Positions 14,776 through 22,386 of a stretch of 64,000 nucleotides of DNA are shown here, piece by piece (positions within the stretch are counted from its first letter, which is position 1; the number at the start of each line of letters is the position of its first letter). The notes beneath the pieces were generated by a model that was not told the DNA's origin, searched no databases, and worked only from the letters and a program-made list of their open reading frames with translations. The position numbers and the translations under genes are program-made. This DNA comes from Anaerostipes hadrus ATCC 29173 = JCM 17467 (GTDB taxonomy: Bacteria > Bacillota > Clostridia > Lachnospirales > Lachnospiraceae), in the NCBI RefSeq assembly GCF_030296915.1, contig NZ_AP028031.1:2361001-2425000 (forward strand). Reading direction: 5' to 3'.

Positions 14776-14920
14776 TTTGGTTTATTATTTTTTCACAAAT
14801 TGTATCAACATCATTTTTGCTAGTTTGTTTTTTGTTGATCCATTGTCTAAAACAAGCTAGCGCTAAAATAACTGTGCTTATTAAAATGAGTACAGTTATT
14901 TTAGTATCCTTAAATTTCAT
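14756..14920 (-). CDS. 54-aa single-pass membrane protein
   Basis: Starts MKFKDTKITVLILISTVILA at an ATG behind AAAGGAGATGAGAAAGA; one transmembrane segment (about residues 7-24), then a basic, hydrophilic tail. It is the first leftward gene after the consensus promoter at 14994-15022. The TM coding region forms a 13-bp inverted repeat (about 14864-14908). Function unknown; might be a lysis- or exclusion-type peptide. Confidence 0.65.
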   Translation of the reverse strand: MKFKDTKITVLILISTVILALACFRQWINKKQTSKNDVDTICEKIINQINHLQS

Positions 14921-14993
14921 TCTTTCTCATCTCCTTTCCTGGTGCTTCGTTTACTTGTTGCTGTATATCATTTTATCTTGTGCTTATGTTGCA

Positions 14994-15022
14994 ATTATAT
15001 GTCACGTAGTTGCATTTGTCAA
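14994..15022 (-). promoter_or_regulatory. consensus leftward promoter with operator-like repeats
   Basis: TTGACA (15017-15022), 17 bp, TATAAT (14994-14999), on the minus strand: a perfect sigma-A promoter. GTTGCA occurs at 14989 and 15010 within it. Likely the main early promoter of the phage (inference). Confidence 0.88.
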
Positions 15023-15032
15023 TAGTTTTTCC

Positions 15033-15045
15033 GCAACAATGTTGC
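15033..15045. promoter_or_regulatory. palindromic operator candidate GCAACA-A-TGTTGC
   Basis: Perfect 6+1+6 palindrome between the divergent leftward promoter and the repressor promoter. Half-site GTTGCA recurs twice in the leftward promoter. Probable binding site of the XRE repressor encoded next door. Confidence 0.7.
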
Positions 15046-15053
15046 TTTTTATC

Positions 15054-15082
15054 TTGATTACATTTTTTTCTTGTGCTATTAT
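15054..15082 (+). promoter_or_regulatory. repressor promoter
   Basis: TTGATT (15054-15059), 17 bp, TATTAT (15077-15082), driving the XRE gene at 15119. Confidence 0.75.
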
Positions 15083-15100
15083 GGATACATAAAGGAAAGG

Positions 15101-15112
15101 AGGTGTACACCT
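15101..15112 (+). promoter_or_regulatory. palindrome overlapping the repressor ribosome site
   Basis: AGGTGTACACCT is a perfect 12-bp palindrome beginning inside AAAGGAGG, between the Shine-Dalgarno and the start codon at 15119. SD-to-ATG spacing is long (about 14 nt); a folded hairpin would shorten it or mask the SD. Could also be a DNA operator. Confidence 0.6.
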
Positions 15113-15118
15113 AGTTGT

Positions 15119-15508
15119 ATGAATAATCGTATTAAATTTCTTAGAAAATCTTTAAATCTAACACAACAAGAATTCGCTGACAAATTAAACATAAAACGTG
15201 GAGCTGTATCTAATTATGAGATTGGTCGAAACCAACCGATAGATGCCGTGATTTCTTTAATATGCAGAGAATTTAATGTAAACGAGAATTGGCTTAGATC
15301 TGGAGAAGGAGAAATGTTCCTTCCGGTAGAAGATGAAGTTGGAGAAGTTGTTTCTAAATTGGTCGATGAATTGAACCCTTTTTATGACATGATTATTGAT
15401 ATCATGCACACTTTTAACAATTTAGATGATAAAGGTCAGGAAATTATTTGTAATTTCACGTCAGATCTTGTTGATAGAATGGCAAAAAGGAATAAACAAG
15501 ACAATTAA
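15119..15508 (+). CDS. XRE-family prophage repressor candidate
   Basis: 129 aa. N-terminal HTH RIKFLRKSLNLTQQEFADKL with RGAVSNYEIGRNQPID (residues 3-45), then WLRSGEGEMF, the typical junction of CI-like Firmicutes repressors, and a helical C-terminal oligomerisation region. No S24 peptidase, so induction would not be by self-cleavage. Own promoter, next to a divergent consensus promoter with palindromic sites: a genetic-switch arrangement. Confidence 0.85.
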   Translation: MNNRIKFLRKSLNLTQQEFADKLNIKRGAVSNYEIGRNQPIDAVISLICREFNVNENWLRSGEGEMFLPVEDEVGEVVSKLVDELNPFYDMIIDIMHTFNNLDDKGQEIICNFTSDLVDRMAKRNKQDN

Positions 15509-15535
15509 TTTTTACACTAAAGATAGGAGGATACT

Positions 15536-16594
15536 ATGGCAATAACTATTTCTTTCAATCAAGATACTGGTTCTATATCTGTTGAAGATTATAATTTCAA
15601 AAAGATTGAACGTCATAAAGGTAAAAGTCTTTTAGATTTTCCAAAAAATTATATTGTGATCGATATTGAAACAACTGGTTTGGATACTTCCATTGACTCT
15701 ATTATTGAGATTGGTGCCATTAAAGTTGTAAATAATTCTGTAGAATCGACATTTTCTTCTTTGGTAAAACCTCCAGCTCTCGAATTTGATCCTGAATTTG
15801 ACGATTGTGATTTTTTATTTAATAGTACTGGTCAGAAATATTATTATATTGATTCTTATATCACTAACTTGACTCATATCACTAATGAAATGCTTGACTC
15901 TGCTCCAGAGCCACAATCTGTATTAAAAGAATTTCTTGATTTTATTTCCAATGACATTCTAGTTGGTCATAATGTCAATTTTGATATCAATTTCTTGTAC
16001 GATAGCATTTTGAAATATTTCAATCGAGAATTACATAATGATTTTGTTGATACTTTGAGGCTTTCAAGAAGATTACACAAAGATCTCACACACCATAGAT
16101 TAGCTGATATGGCAAATTATTATCAAATTGATGTTCCAGAAGCACACCGTTCTTTGGCTGATTGTGTCACAACGAACGAATTGTTTCATCGATTACAAGA
16201 TTCTATGATTGAAAAATATGGATCTTCTGAGAATTTTACTGAATCTATTAAAAATCAATATAGTGGAATTGATATAAATTCAATAACTACAACTAACACA
16301 GACTTTAACCAATTTCATCCTTTATATCAAAAAGTTTGCTGTTTCACTGGAAAATTAGAAAATATGCCACGAAAAGACGCAATGCAGCTTGTCGTTGATC
16401 TTGGTGGTATCGTGGCTAATTCTGTAACCAAGAAAACTAATTATCTTATTCTTGGCAATAATGACTACTGTACTCAGATCAAGGATGGTAAAAGCAATAA
16501 ACAGAAGAAGGCTGAAAAATTAAAATTATCCGGACAAGATATAGAAGTAATTTCAGAAAATACATTTTATGAAATGCTAAATTTTGAAGCATAA
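15536..16594 (+). CDS. DnaQ-like 3'-5' exonuclease with BRCT domain
   Basis: 352 aa. DEDDh exonuclease (about residues 35-225): Exo I VIDIETTGLD, Exo II VGHNVNFDINFL, Exo III HRSLADCVTT. C-terminal BRCT (about 262-350): CCFTGKLENMPRKDAMQLVV, with TNYLILGNND. This DnaQ-BRCT pairing is seen in Firmicutes repair-type proteins and mobile elements. 28 bp after the repressor gene with a perfect AGGAGG, so co-expressed in the lysogen. Role in DNA repair or invader processing is inferred. Confidence 0.87.
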   Translation: MAITISFNQDTGSISVEDYNFKKIERHKGKSLLDFPKNYIVIDIETTGLDTSIDSIIEIGAIKVVNNSVESTFSSLVKPPALEFDPEFDDCDFLFNSTGQKYYYIDSYITNLTHITNEMLDSAPEPQSVLKEFLDFISNDILVGHNVNFDINFLYDSILKYFNRELHNDFVDTLRLSRRLHKDLTHHRLADMANYYQIDVPEAHRSLADCVTTNELFHRLQDSMIEKYGSSENFTESIKNQYSGIDINSITTTNTDFNQFHPLYQKVCCFTGKLENMPRKDAMQLVVDLGGIVANSVTKKTNYLILGNNDYCTQIKDGKSNKQKKAEKLKLSGQDIEVISENTFYEMLNFEA

Positions 16595-16622
16595 GGATTT
16601 GAATTTCAAAGAAGGAAGACGA

Positions 16623-16736
16623 TTAGCCTTCCCTCTTGATGTGATTTCTGATGATGATAAAGATTCTTTTCAAGAATAATTCATCATTGATGTGCATGAT
16701 CATTTGATTGATCTGTTGTCTATACCACTCTTTCAT
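16623..16736 (-). CDS. 37-aa small protein downstream of XRE
   Basis: Starts MKEWYRQQINQMIMHINDEL from the ATG behind GAGAGGAGGATAAAGAG; the longer 66-aa frame has no RBS. Then FLKRIFIIIRNHIKREG, one amphipathic helix. Small proteins of this type often follow phage or element XRE regulators in Lachnospiraceae (recollection, not tested). Confidence 0.6.
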   Translation of the reverse strand: MKEWYRQQINQMIMHINDELFLKRIFIIIRNHIKREG

Positions 16737-16798
16737 CTCTTTATCCTCCTCTCTCTGTATTATAGTCTTTTCAGAGTGTACTGGAAGATGTTGGGATG

Positions 16799-16818
16799 AT
16801 ATGTCCAATATGTTGGAC
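16799..16818. promoter_or_regulatory. palindromic operator candidate ATGTCCAA-4-TTGGACAT
   Basis: 8-bp perfect arms with TATG spacer, just after the small XRE gene and before the 37-aa gene. AGAGTGTAC also occurs at about 16772 and 17053 on either side of the XRE gene. Candidate autoregulatory sites. Confidence 0.55.
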
Positions 16819-16819
16819 A

Positions 16820-17032
16820 TCATGGTGTAACATTATATGAATACAAATCTTCTGGAGACATATGCAATGCTTCTGCAAGCATGCAGATCGTTAATAATGT
16901 CGGTTCATAACGATTGTTTTCGATATTGTTGATCGTACTTTTACTGACTCCGGATAATTCAGCAAGTTTCCTGCTGCTGATTCCTTTATCAGATCGGATC
17001 TGGTAAAGATGATATTCAATTTTAACATTCAA
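16820..17032 (-). CDS. small XRE-family regulator
   Basis: 70 aa, essentially one HTH domain: YQIRSDKGISSRKLAELSGV, then SKSTINNIENNRYEPTLLTI. AGGAGGTACAGACTTGA precedes the ATG. Divergent from the integrase, so it may control integrase or excision (inference). No second domain. Confidence 0.8.
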   Translation of the reverse strand: MNVKIEYHLYQIRSDKGISSRKLAELSGVSKSTINNIENNRYEPTLLTICMLAEALHMSPEDLYSYNVTP

Positions 17033-17118
17033 GTCTGTACCTCCTGGTATATCTTTAGAGTGTACAGTATTGTAATTTAATATTAACCATTTTGCTGATA
17101 TCGGGAAAATGGTAAAAA

Positions 17119-17249
17119 AATACCGCCCAGCTGGTAACTAGGCGGTATTCAGAAAAACACTTGCACCTGTCAAGAACAGATGAAATACTTTTCCCTCAAC
17201 AAGTAAAGTATATCATTTTTTCTTGGCACCCGGCAAGGGTGTATTTTTT
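17119..17249 (+). terminator. two hairpins upstream of the integrase
   Basis: AATACCGCC...GGCGGTATT (17119-17149) and CACCC-GGCAA-GGGTG followed by TATTTTTT (17227-17249). The second is a plausible rightward terminator only 43 bp before the integrase start; together they may insulate or attenuate integrase expression. Confidence 0.55.
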
Positions 17250-17291
17250 GTACAAATTTTTAATATTTTATAAAAAGGAAAAGGTGATAAC

Positions 17292-18755
17292 ATGAAAAAA
17301 ATTGCAGCTGCTTATATAAGAGTCAGCACGCATATGCAAGAAGAGCTGTCTCCTGATGCACAACTTCGATGCATTAGAGTCTGGGGAGATGCACATGGTT
17401 ATTATGTACCAGACGAATATGTTTTTATCGATAATGGAATTTCTGGAAGAAAAGCAAAAAAGCGTCATGATTTCTTGCGAATGATCGGATTGGCAAAAAC
17501 GAAGCCTGCTTCTCCTTTTGAAGCAATACTTCTTTGGAAATTTAATCGTTTTGCACGAAACCAAGAAGAAAGCATTGTTTATAAATCTATGTTACGCAAA
17601 AAATGCAATGTTGATGTAATCAGTACTACTCAGCAAACAACAAAAGACATTTATGGAGATCTTATTGAGCGCATCATCGAATGGACTGATGAATTTTATT
17701 CTATCCAGTTAGGGGAAGACGTTTTTCGTGGTATGACAGAAAACGCCCTTCGCGGAAATTTCCAGGCATCTCCGGCTTTTGGATACAAGGTAGAAAAAGG
17801 ACTAGGACTAGTCATTGTTGAAGATCAGGCAAATATCGTTCGCATGATTTTTAATTTATATGCCAATACTAGGATGGGATTTTATGAGATCGCTCGTCAT
17901 TTGAATCGCTTAGGCTACAAAACCAAGAAAGGTGGAGCTTTTGAGGCTCGCGCAATTAGGTATATTATCCAAAATCCAATCTATAAAGGATACCTTAGAT
18001 GGAATTATGCAAATGGTACTACACGTGTTGTTAATGATGAAAGCGAATGGATTATTGTAAAATCTCCACTAGTTCCTATAATTGTGTCTGAAGAACTTTG
18101 GGATCGGGCAAACGAACGTTTAAAAAATGAGTATCGTCCTAAAAACGGAAAACCTGTAACAAAGCATCGACATTGGCTGTCCGGGCTTGTTAAGTGTTCT
18201 TCCTGCGGTGCTTCTCTTTCTACGTCTGTGCAATACCGTCATGATCGCACCTACATTAATTTTCAGTGCTACAAATACCTTAAAGGAAAATGCATGGTTT
18301 CTCATGGAATTTCTGAAAAGAAGCTTGTTCCATTGGTTTTAAATGTCTTGAAAGAAGATATGAGTAAATCTTACATAGAGTGCGAACGTATAGAAAAGGT
18401 TGTTGAAAATCAACAGGATATCCTGGATGTTCAGTTGAAACGTTTGGCTACCAGAGAAACACGAATTAAAGAAGCATATCTGAATGGTATTGATTCTTTG
18501 GCAGAATATAAGGCTAACAAGGAAGAAATTCAAAAAGAACGTGAGTTTCTTCTTCAGCAATCACAGGATCATAACAAAACGGAAAATGAATCTAATGAAC
18601 TTCCCAACAAAATTCGTGGTGTTTATGATATACTGGTATCTGATCAATGCAGTAAGGATGAAAAGCAAGCTGCAATCCGTTCGATCGTGAAAAAAATTGT
18701 ATTTGACAAAGAGAATAAAACATTAGATTTTCACTATTACATAAAAGAAGATTAG
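17292..18755 (+). CDS. large serine recombinase (phage integrase)
   Basis: 487 aa. Resolvase domain (residues 1-150) with YIRVSTHMQEE holding catalytic Ser12 and the LWKFNRFARN region; recombinase domain (about 165-260, AFGYKVEKG ... IIQNPIYKGYLRW); zinc ribbon CSSCG...CYKYLKGKC (about 302-335); coiled coil (about 370-430). It is the last rightward gene before the host junction, as expected for attP next to int. No recombination directionality factor is identifiable. RBS AAAAAGGAAAAGGTG. Confidence 0.95.
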   Translation: MKKIAAAYIRVSTHMQEELSPDAQLRCIRVWGDAHGYYVPDEYVFIDNGISGRKAKKRHDFLRMIGLAKTKPASPFEAILLWKFNRFARNQEESIVYKSMLRKKCNVDVISTTQQTTKDIYGDLIERIIEWTDEFYSIQLGEDVFRGMTENALRGNFQASPAFGYKVEKGLGLVIVEDQANIVRMIFNLYANTRMGFYEIARHLNRLGYKTKKGGAFEARAIRYIIQNPIYKGYLRWNYANGTTRVVNDESEWIIVKSPLVPIIVSEELWDRANERLKNEYRPKNGKPVTKHRHWLSGLVKCSSCGASLSTSVQYRHDRTYINFQCYKYLKGKCMVSHGISEKKLVPLVLNVLKEDMSKSYIECERIEKVVENQQDILDVQLKRLATRETRIKEAYLNGIDSLAEYKANKEEIQKEREFLLQQSQDHNKTENESNELPNKIRGVYDILVSDQCSKDEKQAAIRSIVKKIVFDKENKTLDFHYYIKED

Positions 18756-18786
18756 ATCATTTCAGATTTTTTAGAAATCATGTATA

Positions 18787-18815
18787 TTGTTTTTCCGAGA
18801 TACATATGCTATAAT
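18787..18815 (+). promoter_or_regulatory. promoter of antitoxin RNA
   Basis: TTGTTT (18787-18792), 17 bp, TATAAT (18810-18815). No open frame follows; transcription would start at about 18822 and meet the terminator at 18862-18896. Confidence 0.8.
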
Positions 18816-18821
18816 GCCAGT

Positions 18822-18899
18822 AGGCAAAATGATAGCAATGTTTCAAGTTGAAACAAAAAAGAAAAAAACCTCAGTACTGCAATACTGGGGTTTTTTCTT
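18822..18899 (+). ncRNA. candidate type I antitoxin RNA (Fst RNAII-like)
   Basis: About 78 nt from the promoter above to the shared terminator. It contains the repeat at 18831-18854, which resembles 19007-19031 in the same orientation. It is therefore complementary, with a few mismatches, to the start region of the opposing peptide mRNA. Convergent transcripts sharing a bidirectional terminator and linked by direct repeats are the hallmark of the Fst/par family. Confidence 0.65.
18862..18896. terminator. bidirectional terminator shared by the RNA and the peptide gene
   Basis: A-run, CCTCAGTA, short loop, TACTGGGG, T-run; symmetrical, so works on both strands. Lies 41 bp beyond the peptide stop. 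Confidence 0.88.
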
Positions 18900-18936
18900 G
18901 TCTATAATGGGACAAGATCCACGGTTAGGTTGTACG

Positions 18937-19023
18937 CTATTTATGCCTGTCTAACCATTTGCATAGGTAGTAGGCAACTACGCTAGCCAATACAGACATA
19001 ATAAATGATAGCAAATTTTCCAA
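18937..19023 (-). CDS. 28-aa hydrophobic toxin-like peptide
   Basis: TTG start behind AAAGGGGGTTTCAGC. One transmembrane helix (LLSFIMSVLASVVAYYLC) then a charged tail KWLDRHK, the layout of Fst- and TxpA-type membrane toxins. It faces the small RNA and shares its terminator. Prophage-end position suggests an addiction role. Toxicity is inferred; too short for family assignment by sequence alone. Confidence 0.65.
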   Translation of the reverse strand: MENLLSFIMSVLASVVAYYLCKWLDRHK

Positions 19024-19149
19024 GCTGAAACCCCCTTTCTGTTGCCAGATTGGGTGCGACAACATTGATATGTTATCACAAAAGTATTTTTTGTGCTATA
19101 CTTAATTCATATAGCTACATAATTTTTAGCCTTTTCTTATTTACTTTAT

Positions 19150-19553
19150 ACGCACTTGCAGAATGGATGACGCAGTGGGGTTCTAAATACTTAGGCGATC
19201 AGGGATATGCTCCGATTGAAATCCTGAGATATTATTATGGAGAGAGTATGTACATCAATACCGCAGAACAGATTTCAGGAATTCCTTCTTCCTGGCCGGG
19301 ATATGATCTGACGATCGGCAGCAGAGGAGATAAGGTTCGACAAATACAACAACAATTGAATCGTATTGCTAAAGATTATCCTTCTCTGCCTACGATTGCT
19401 GTGGATGGTGTTTATGGAGAATCTACTGCGAATGCTGTTCGGAAATTCCAGAATGTTTTTGGACTGCCACAGACTGGGATTGTTGATTACCCTACTTGGT
19501 ATAAGATCAGTGAGATCTATGTTGGAGTTAGCCGGATTGCGGAGTTGAATTGA
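19150..19553 (+). pseudogene. 3' part of a host peptidoglycan-binding (SpoIID-like) gene split by the prophage
   Basis: In frame from about EWMTQWGSKYLGDQGYAPIE to the stop. The first part matches the end of a SpoIID-like catalytic region (QWG...QGY...EILRYYYG); then a linker ISGIPSSWPGYDL and a peptidoglycan-binding repeat (GDKVRQIQQQLNRI; DGVYGESTANAVRKFQNVFG), ending VGVSRIAELN. Intact homologues are several hundred residues; here nothing coding lies upstream except phage. The 5' part should sit beyond the left end of the prophage. A short fused frame extends into phage DNA but has no proper start. Confidence 0.8.
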
Positions 19554-19568
19554 AATCTTAGATACACC

Positions 19569-19606
19569 AAAAGCCCCACAAAGTTCATCCTTGTGGAGCT
19601 TTTTTT
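19569..19606 (+). terminator. terminator of the split host gene
   Basis: AAAAGCCCCACAA...TTGTGGAGCTTTTTTT, 15 bp past the stop; also usable on the minus strand. Confidence 0.88.
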
Positions 19607-19617
19607 CATTTCTTATT

Positions 19618-21276
19618 CTATTTACTCTTCACCAAACACCGCTTTTTATAAAAAGCAATTCCATAACACAATACTTCCTCATAAGCATCTTCAAACTCTT
19701 TTGCATACATCTTTGTGTTGATCTGATCTAACGCCTTTTGACAGTCTTTTTCCAAATCTTCTAATTTCCTTGAATACTTTGCTTCAAATACTGCAACTTG
19801 TCCTGTTACATCATTGTAGATTACAATATCACTTCGTCCTTCTCCATGCTCTCTATTCGACTCTACACTATAACCTGCTCCTGCAAAGATTCCTGCAAGA
19901 AATGCATGATAGAAATTTTCTCGGTAATCATAATAACTGATCGTCATTCGCAGTAATGTGCTGATTTCTTTTGTTGCCTTATCCGCATCTTTGTTCCACA
20001 CTGCATCAAATAAATCTTTCCGATTCGTAACTCTTGCACTGTCTTCAAACCATTTCCTTACGGTTGATTCGAAAATTTCTTTTACTTCTTTGTTTGGAAT
20101 TCTTAATTCTATCTGACCATCTTTATCACGTTCTCCGACTTTTGTAAGATATCCAGTAAGATAGAGAATACTCCATAAATTATCTTCTGATGAATGTAGA
20201 TAATCATATGTGAGGTCTTCTTCTATTTTCTGGCAGATGCTTCCACCTGCGATCAATACTTCTAGTTTTTTTCGTATAGCAGCTCCTGTATAATCAATAA
20301 AGGAGCGAATGATCGCATTATCACTGGTATTCTTCCAGTAGCTGACTGGTCTTGCATTCAGATCATTTTGAAGATCTCTTAGATAATTCATGACATCCCA
20401 TGGACAATATACTTCAAACTCTCCAAAATTATATCCATCATACCATTCTTTAATCAGCTCCGCTTTCTCTTCAATCTCCGCATCTGCTAAAAGCTTATCT
20501 ACATCCTGTTGTGTAAATCCATAATATTCATTGTATCTTGTGGATGAAATCGTATCTGATACAAAGTTATTTGTTCCAGTGAAAATACTTTCTTTGGCAA
20601 TCTTTAGGCATCCTGTGATGACTGCAAACTTTAATGAAGAATTATCTTTTAAGGCTGTACTAAGCAAACCTTTCATAATTTCTAACATCTCTTTGTAGTA
20701 ACCATTACTACTTGCTTTTGCAATTGGAACATCATATTCATCAATTAAAAGGATCACTGGCTTTTTATAATAACTTTTCAGCATATTGGTAATTCTTAAT
20801 ATACAACTTTGAATTTCCATCATACTTGCACTACAAGTCTTTAATTTTTGAAATACCAGTTTATCCCCTTCATCTATCTCATCACTATCCAACAAGTATA
20901 CATGTTGTTTACATACTTCAGATATAATAAATTTCAAAAAATTAAACGCATTCTCAAATGTAGTTCCATCTACATCCTTAAAAGACAAAAATAATGTCGG
21001 ATACTGATTCATCCATTTCTCACAAATCTCGACCTCATCAGATATCTCAAGTCCTTTAAACAAATGTCTGCTATCTTTCCTGATATCCAAAAAACTGTTC
21101 AACATATTCATCGCCATCGTTTTTCCAAACCGTCTAGGCCGCGTAATCAACGTCACCTGATCCATCTCACCCTGTAACAACGTCTTGATCAATCCGGTCT
21201 TATCCACATAATAATAATTCAACTCTCGAATTCTCTCAAAATCCGAAATCCCAACAGGAATATTTAGATTCTTCAT
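19618..21276 (-). CDS. AAA-ATPase-like protein with PD-(D/E)XK nuclease domain
   Basis: 552 aa. N-terminal AAA-ATPase-like domain (PF09820 type): IPVGISDFERIRELNYYYVD, then the P-loop-like ITRPRRFGKTMAMN (about residues 43-56) and ILLIDEYDVP (about 172-181). C-terminal nuclease-like domain (PF08011 type, about 450-540): GRSDIVIYN...VAVFEAKYS, the PD-(D/E)XK core. Widespread in Bacteroides and Clostridia; activity unproven, suspected to be a mobile or defence-related ATPase-nuclease. Complete and monocistronic. Confidence 0.9.
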   Translation of the reverse strand: MKNLNIPVGISDFERIRELNYYYVDKTGLIKTLLQGEMDQVTLITRPRRFGKTMAMNMLNSFLDIRKDSRHLFKGLEISDEVEICEKWMNQYPTLFLSFKDVDGTTFENAFNFLKFIISEVCKQHVYLLDSDEIDEGDKLVFQKLKTCSASMMEIQSCILRITNMLKSYYKKPVILLIDEYDVPIAKASSNGYYKEMLEIMKGLLSTALKDNSSLKFAVITGCLKIAKESIFTGTNNFVSDTISSTRYNEYYGFTQQDVDKLLADAEIEEKAELIKEWYDGYNFGEFEVYCPWDVMNYLRDLQNDLNARPVSYWKNTSDNAIIRSFIDYTGAAIRKKLEVLIAGGSICQKIEEDLTYDYLHSSEDNLWSILYLTGYLTKVGERDKDGQIELRIPNKEVKEIFESTVRKWFEDSARVTNRKDLFDAVWNKDADKATKEISTLLRMTISYYDYRENFYHAFLAGIFAGAGYSVESNREHGEGRSDIVIYNDVTGQVAVFEAKYSRKLEDLEKDCQKALDQINTKMYAKEFEDAYEEVLCYGIAFYKKRCLVKSK

Positions 21277-21407
21277 CTCTTCCTACTGCCTCCTTTCTTT
21301 TATTAATTATATATTGATAAACATATATTCGCAGTTCAATTATGTTAAATCTTTAAACCAATACATGTTATAGCCAACAACCTTCCAGAATCAATAGTTG
21401 ATCATTT

Positions 21408-22112
21408 CTATTTATTCACTTCGAAATGCTGATAATCCTTAGAGCTTCTCCACTCACCACCCCAGCTGAATCCATATTTCTTAAAGATCTTATAAGCTGT
21501 GTCATTCTTATGGATCATATATCTTTTATATTTTCCTTTACATTTTGACGTCTTTCTCTGCTTATACACCTTACCATTTGCCGGTGATACCTTATTTCCT
21601 TTGACCCACGGATTGATCCTTGGATTGATATCGATAGCCATTCCATAAGAATGGTTGGAAAGTTTCGTCGTTCCACTGATCACACGATAATTAAACGCAG
21701 AGGTATTATTTGCAGCCATAGACTTCTCATCATTCGCACCATAATCATCGATCAATCTCATTCTCTCAATTCTGTATTTCTTCTGATAAAGAGCATAAAA
21801 GACCTTGACCGTTTTCTTCGCGATCTTCTTGTTAACGATCAACTCACCCTCTTTTACCTTCCCATCAAAACCATAATGAAGAACCTGTACATATCTTAAA
21901 TCAGACAATTTAATATTATTATTCTTACGATAAGATTTTCCCGTGATCCTCTTTTCAATGTTCGGAGAAATCTTCTCATAAGTAAAGCCTTTTTTATAAG
22001 TATATTTCGAAGCCGCATTCGCAGATTTTCTCTGTAAACAAGCCGGAATCACAGCCACTGTAAACGCTGTCAATGCAATTATCGTAGTTAATTTCAATTT
22101 TGATCGATTCAT
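21408..22112 (-). CDS. secreted M15-family D-Ala-D-Ala carboxypeptidase
   Basis: 234 aa. Signal peptide at residues 1-34 (LTTIIALTAFTVAVIPAC, processed near ANAAS). The C-terminal catalytic domain has the zinc/active motif SNHSYGMAIDINPRINPW (about 150-167) and the final HFEV histidine (about 228), as in VanY/peptidase M15. Cleaves peptidoglycan peptides outside the membrane. Monocistronic; no vancomycin genes nearby. Confidence 0.85.
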   Translation of the reverse strand: MNRSKLKLTTIIALTAFTVAVIPACLQRKSANAASKYTYKKGFTYEKISPNIEKRITGKSYRKNNNIKLSDLRYVQVLHYGFDGKVKEGELIVNKKIAKKTVKVFYALYQKKYRIERMRLIDDYGANDEKSMAANNTSAFNYRVISGTTKLSNHSYGMAIDINPRINPWVKGNKVSPANGKVYKQRKTSKCKGKYKRYMIHKNDTAYKIFKKYGFSWGGEWRSSKDYQHFEVNK

Positions 22113-22224
22113 TTATTCTCATCCTTTCCAAAACTTCAATCATTTATCTTAATCGGTTTCATTATAACATATATTCCAAAGCCCCACACTCCATACCTTG
22201 CTTCTGCTAATAACCTACAGCTAA

Positions 22225-22371
22225 AATATTTTAAATATCAACTGCCCCGGGACCGTATGAACACGTCTGCACTTAGCGAATGGATGATCGTAAGATCATT
22301 CATGAGCTTAGTACAGCTACGTGAGAATCCGAATGCGAATGGGTCCCGGGGCAGTTGATATTTAAAATATT
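22225..22371. repeat. hairpin repeat family A, copy 1
   Basis: 30-bp perfect terminal arms (22225-22254, 22342-22371) enclose an 87-nt core that recurs, inverted, at 46217-46312. Core hairpin GATGATC-GTAA-GATCATT here is GATGGTC-GTTA-GACCATT there: compensatory changes. Positioned 16 bp downstream of folA, so it also may end that transcript. Confidence 0.88.
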
Positions 22372-22386
22372 CATTGAAAGAGTGAA

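Larger units (their letters stand above)
18831..19031. repeat. direct repeats 18831-18854 and 19007-19031
   Basis: Both begin GATAGCAA and end GAAAC, with CAAGTTG versus CAAGCTG inside (24 and 25 nt). The right copy covers the start codon and part of the SD of the 28-aa peptide on the minus strand; the left copy lies in the opposing RNA. Confidence 0.8.
1..19150. mobile_element. right part of an integrated temperate prophage (left end outside window)
   Basis: Seen: a dense run of short overlapping genes with strong ribosome binding sites, including SSB, ParA/ParB, VRR-NUC, HNH, XRE regulators and a serine integrase at the right edge. Past the integrase, the open frame at 19150-19553 encodes only the C-terminal part of a host cell-wall-type protein, so the phage boundary (attR) is placed at about 19100-19170. 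Inference: terminase and structural genes lie left of base 1, because HNH genes and RinA/ArpU-like regulators usually sit next to the packaging genes. Host metabolic genes start right after the boundary. The exact att core cannot be read without the left junction. Confidence 0.88.
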
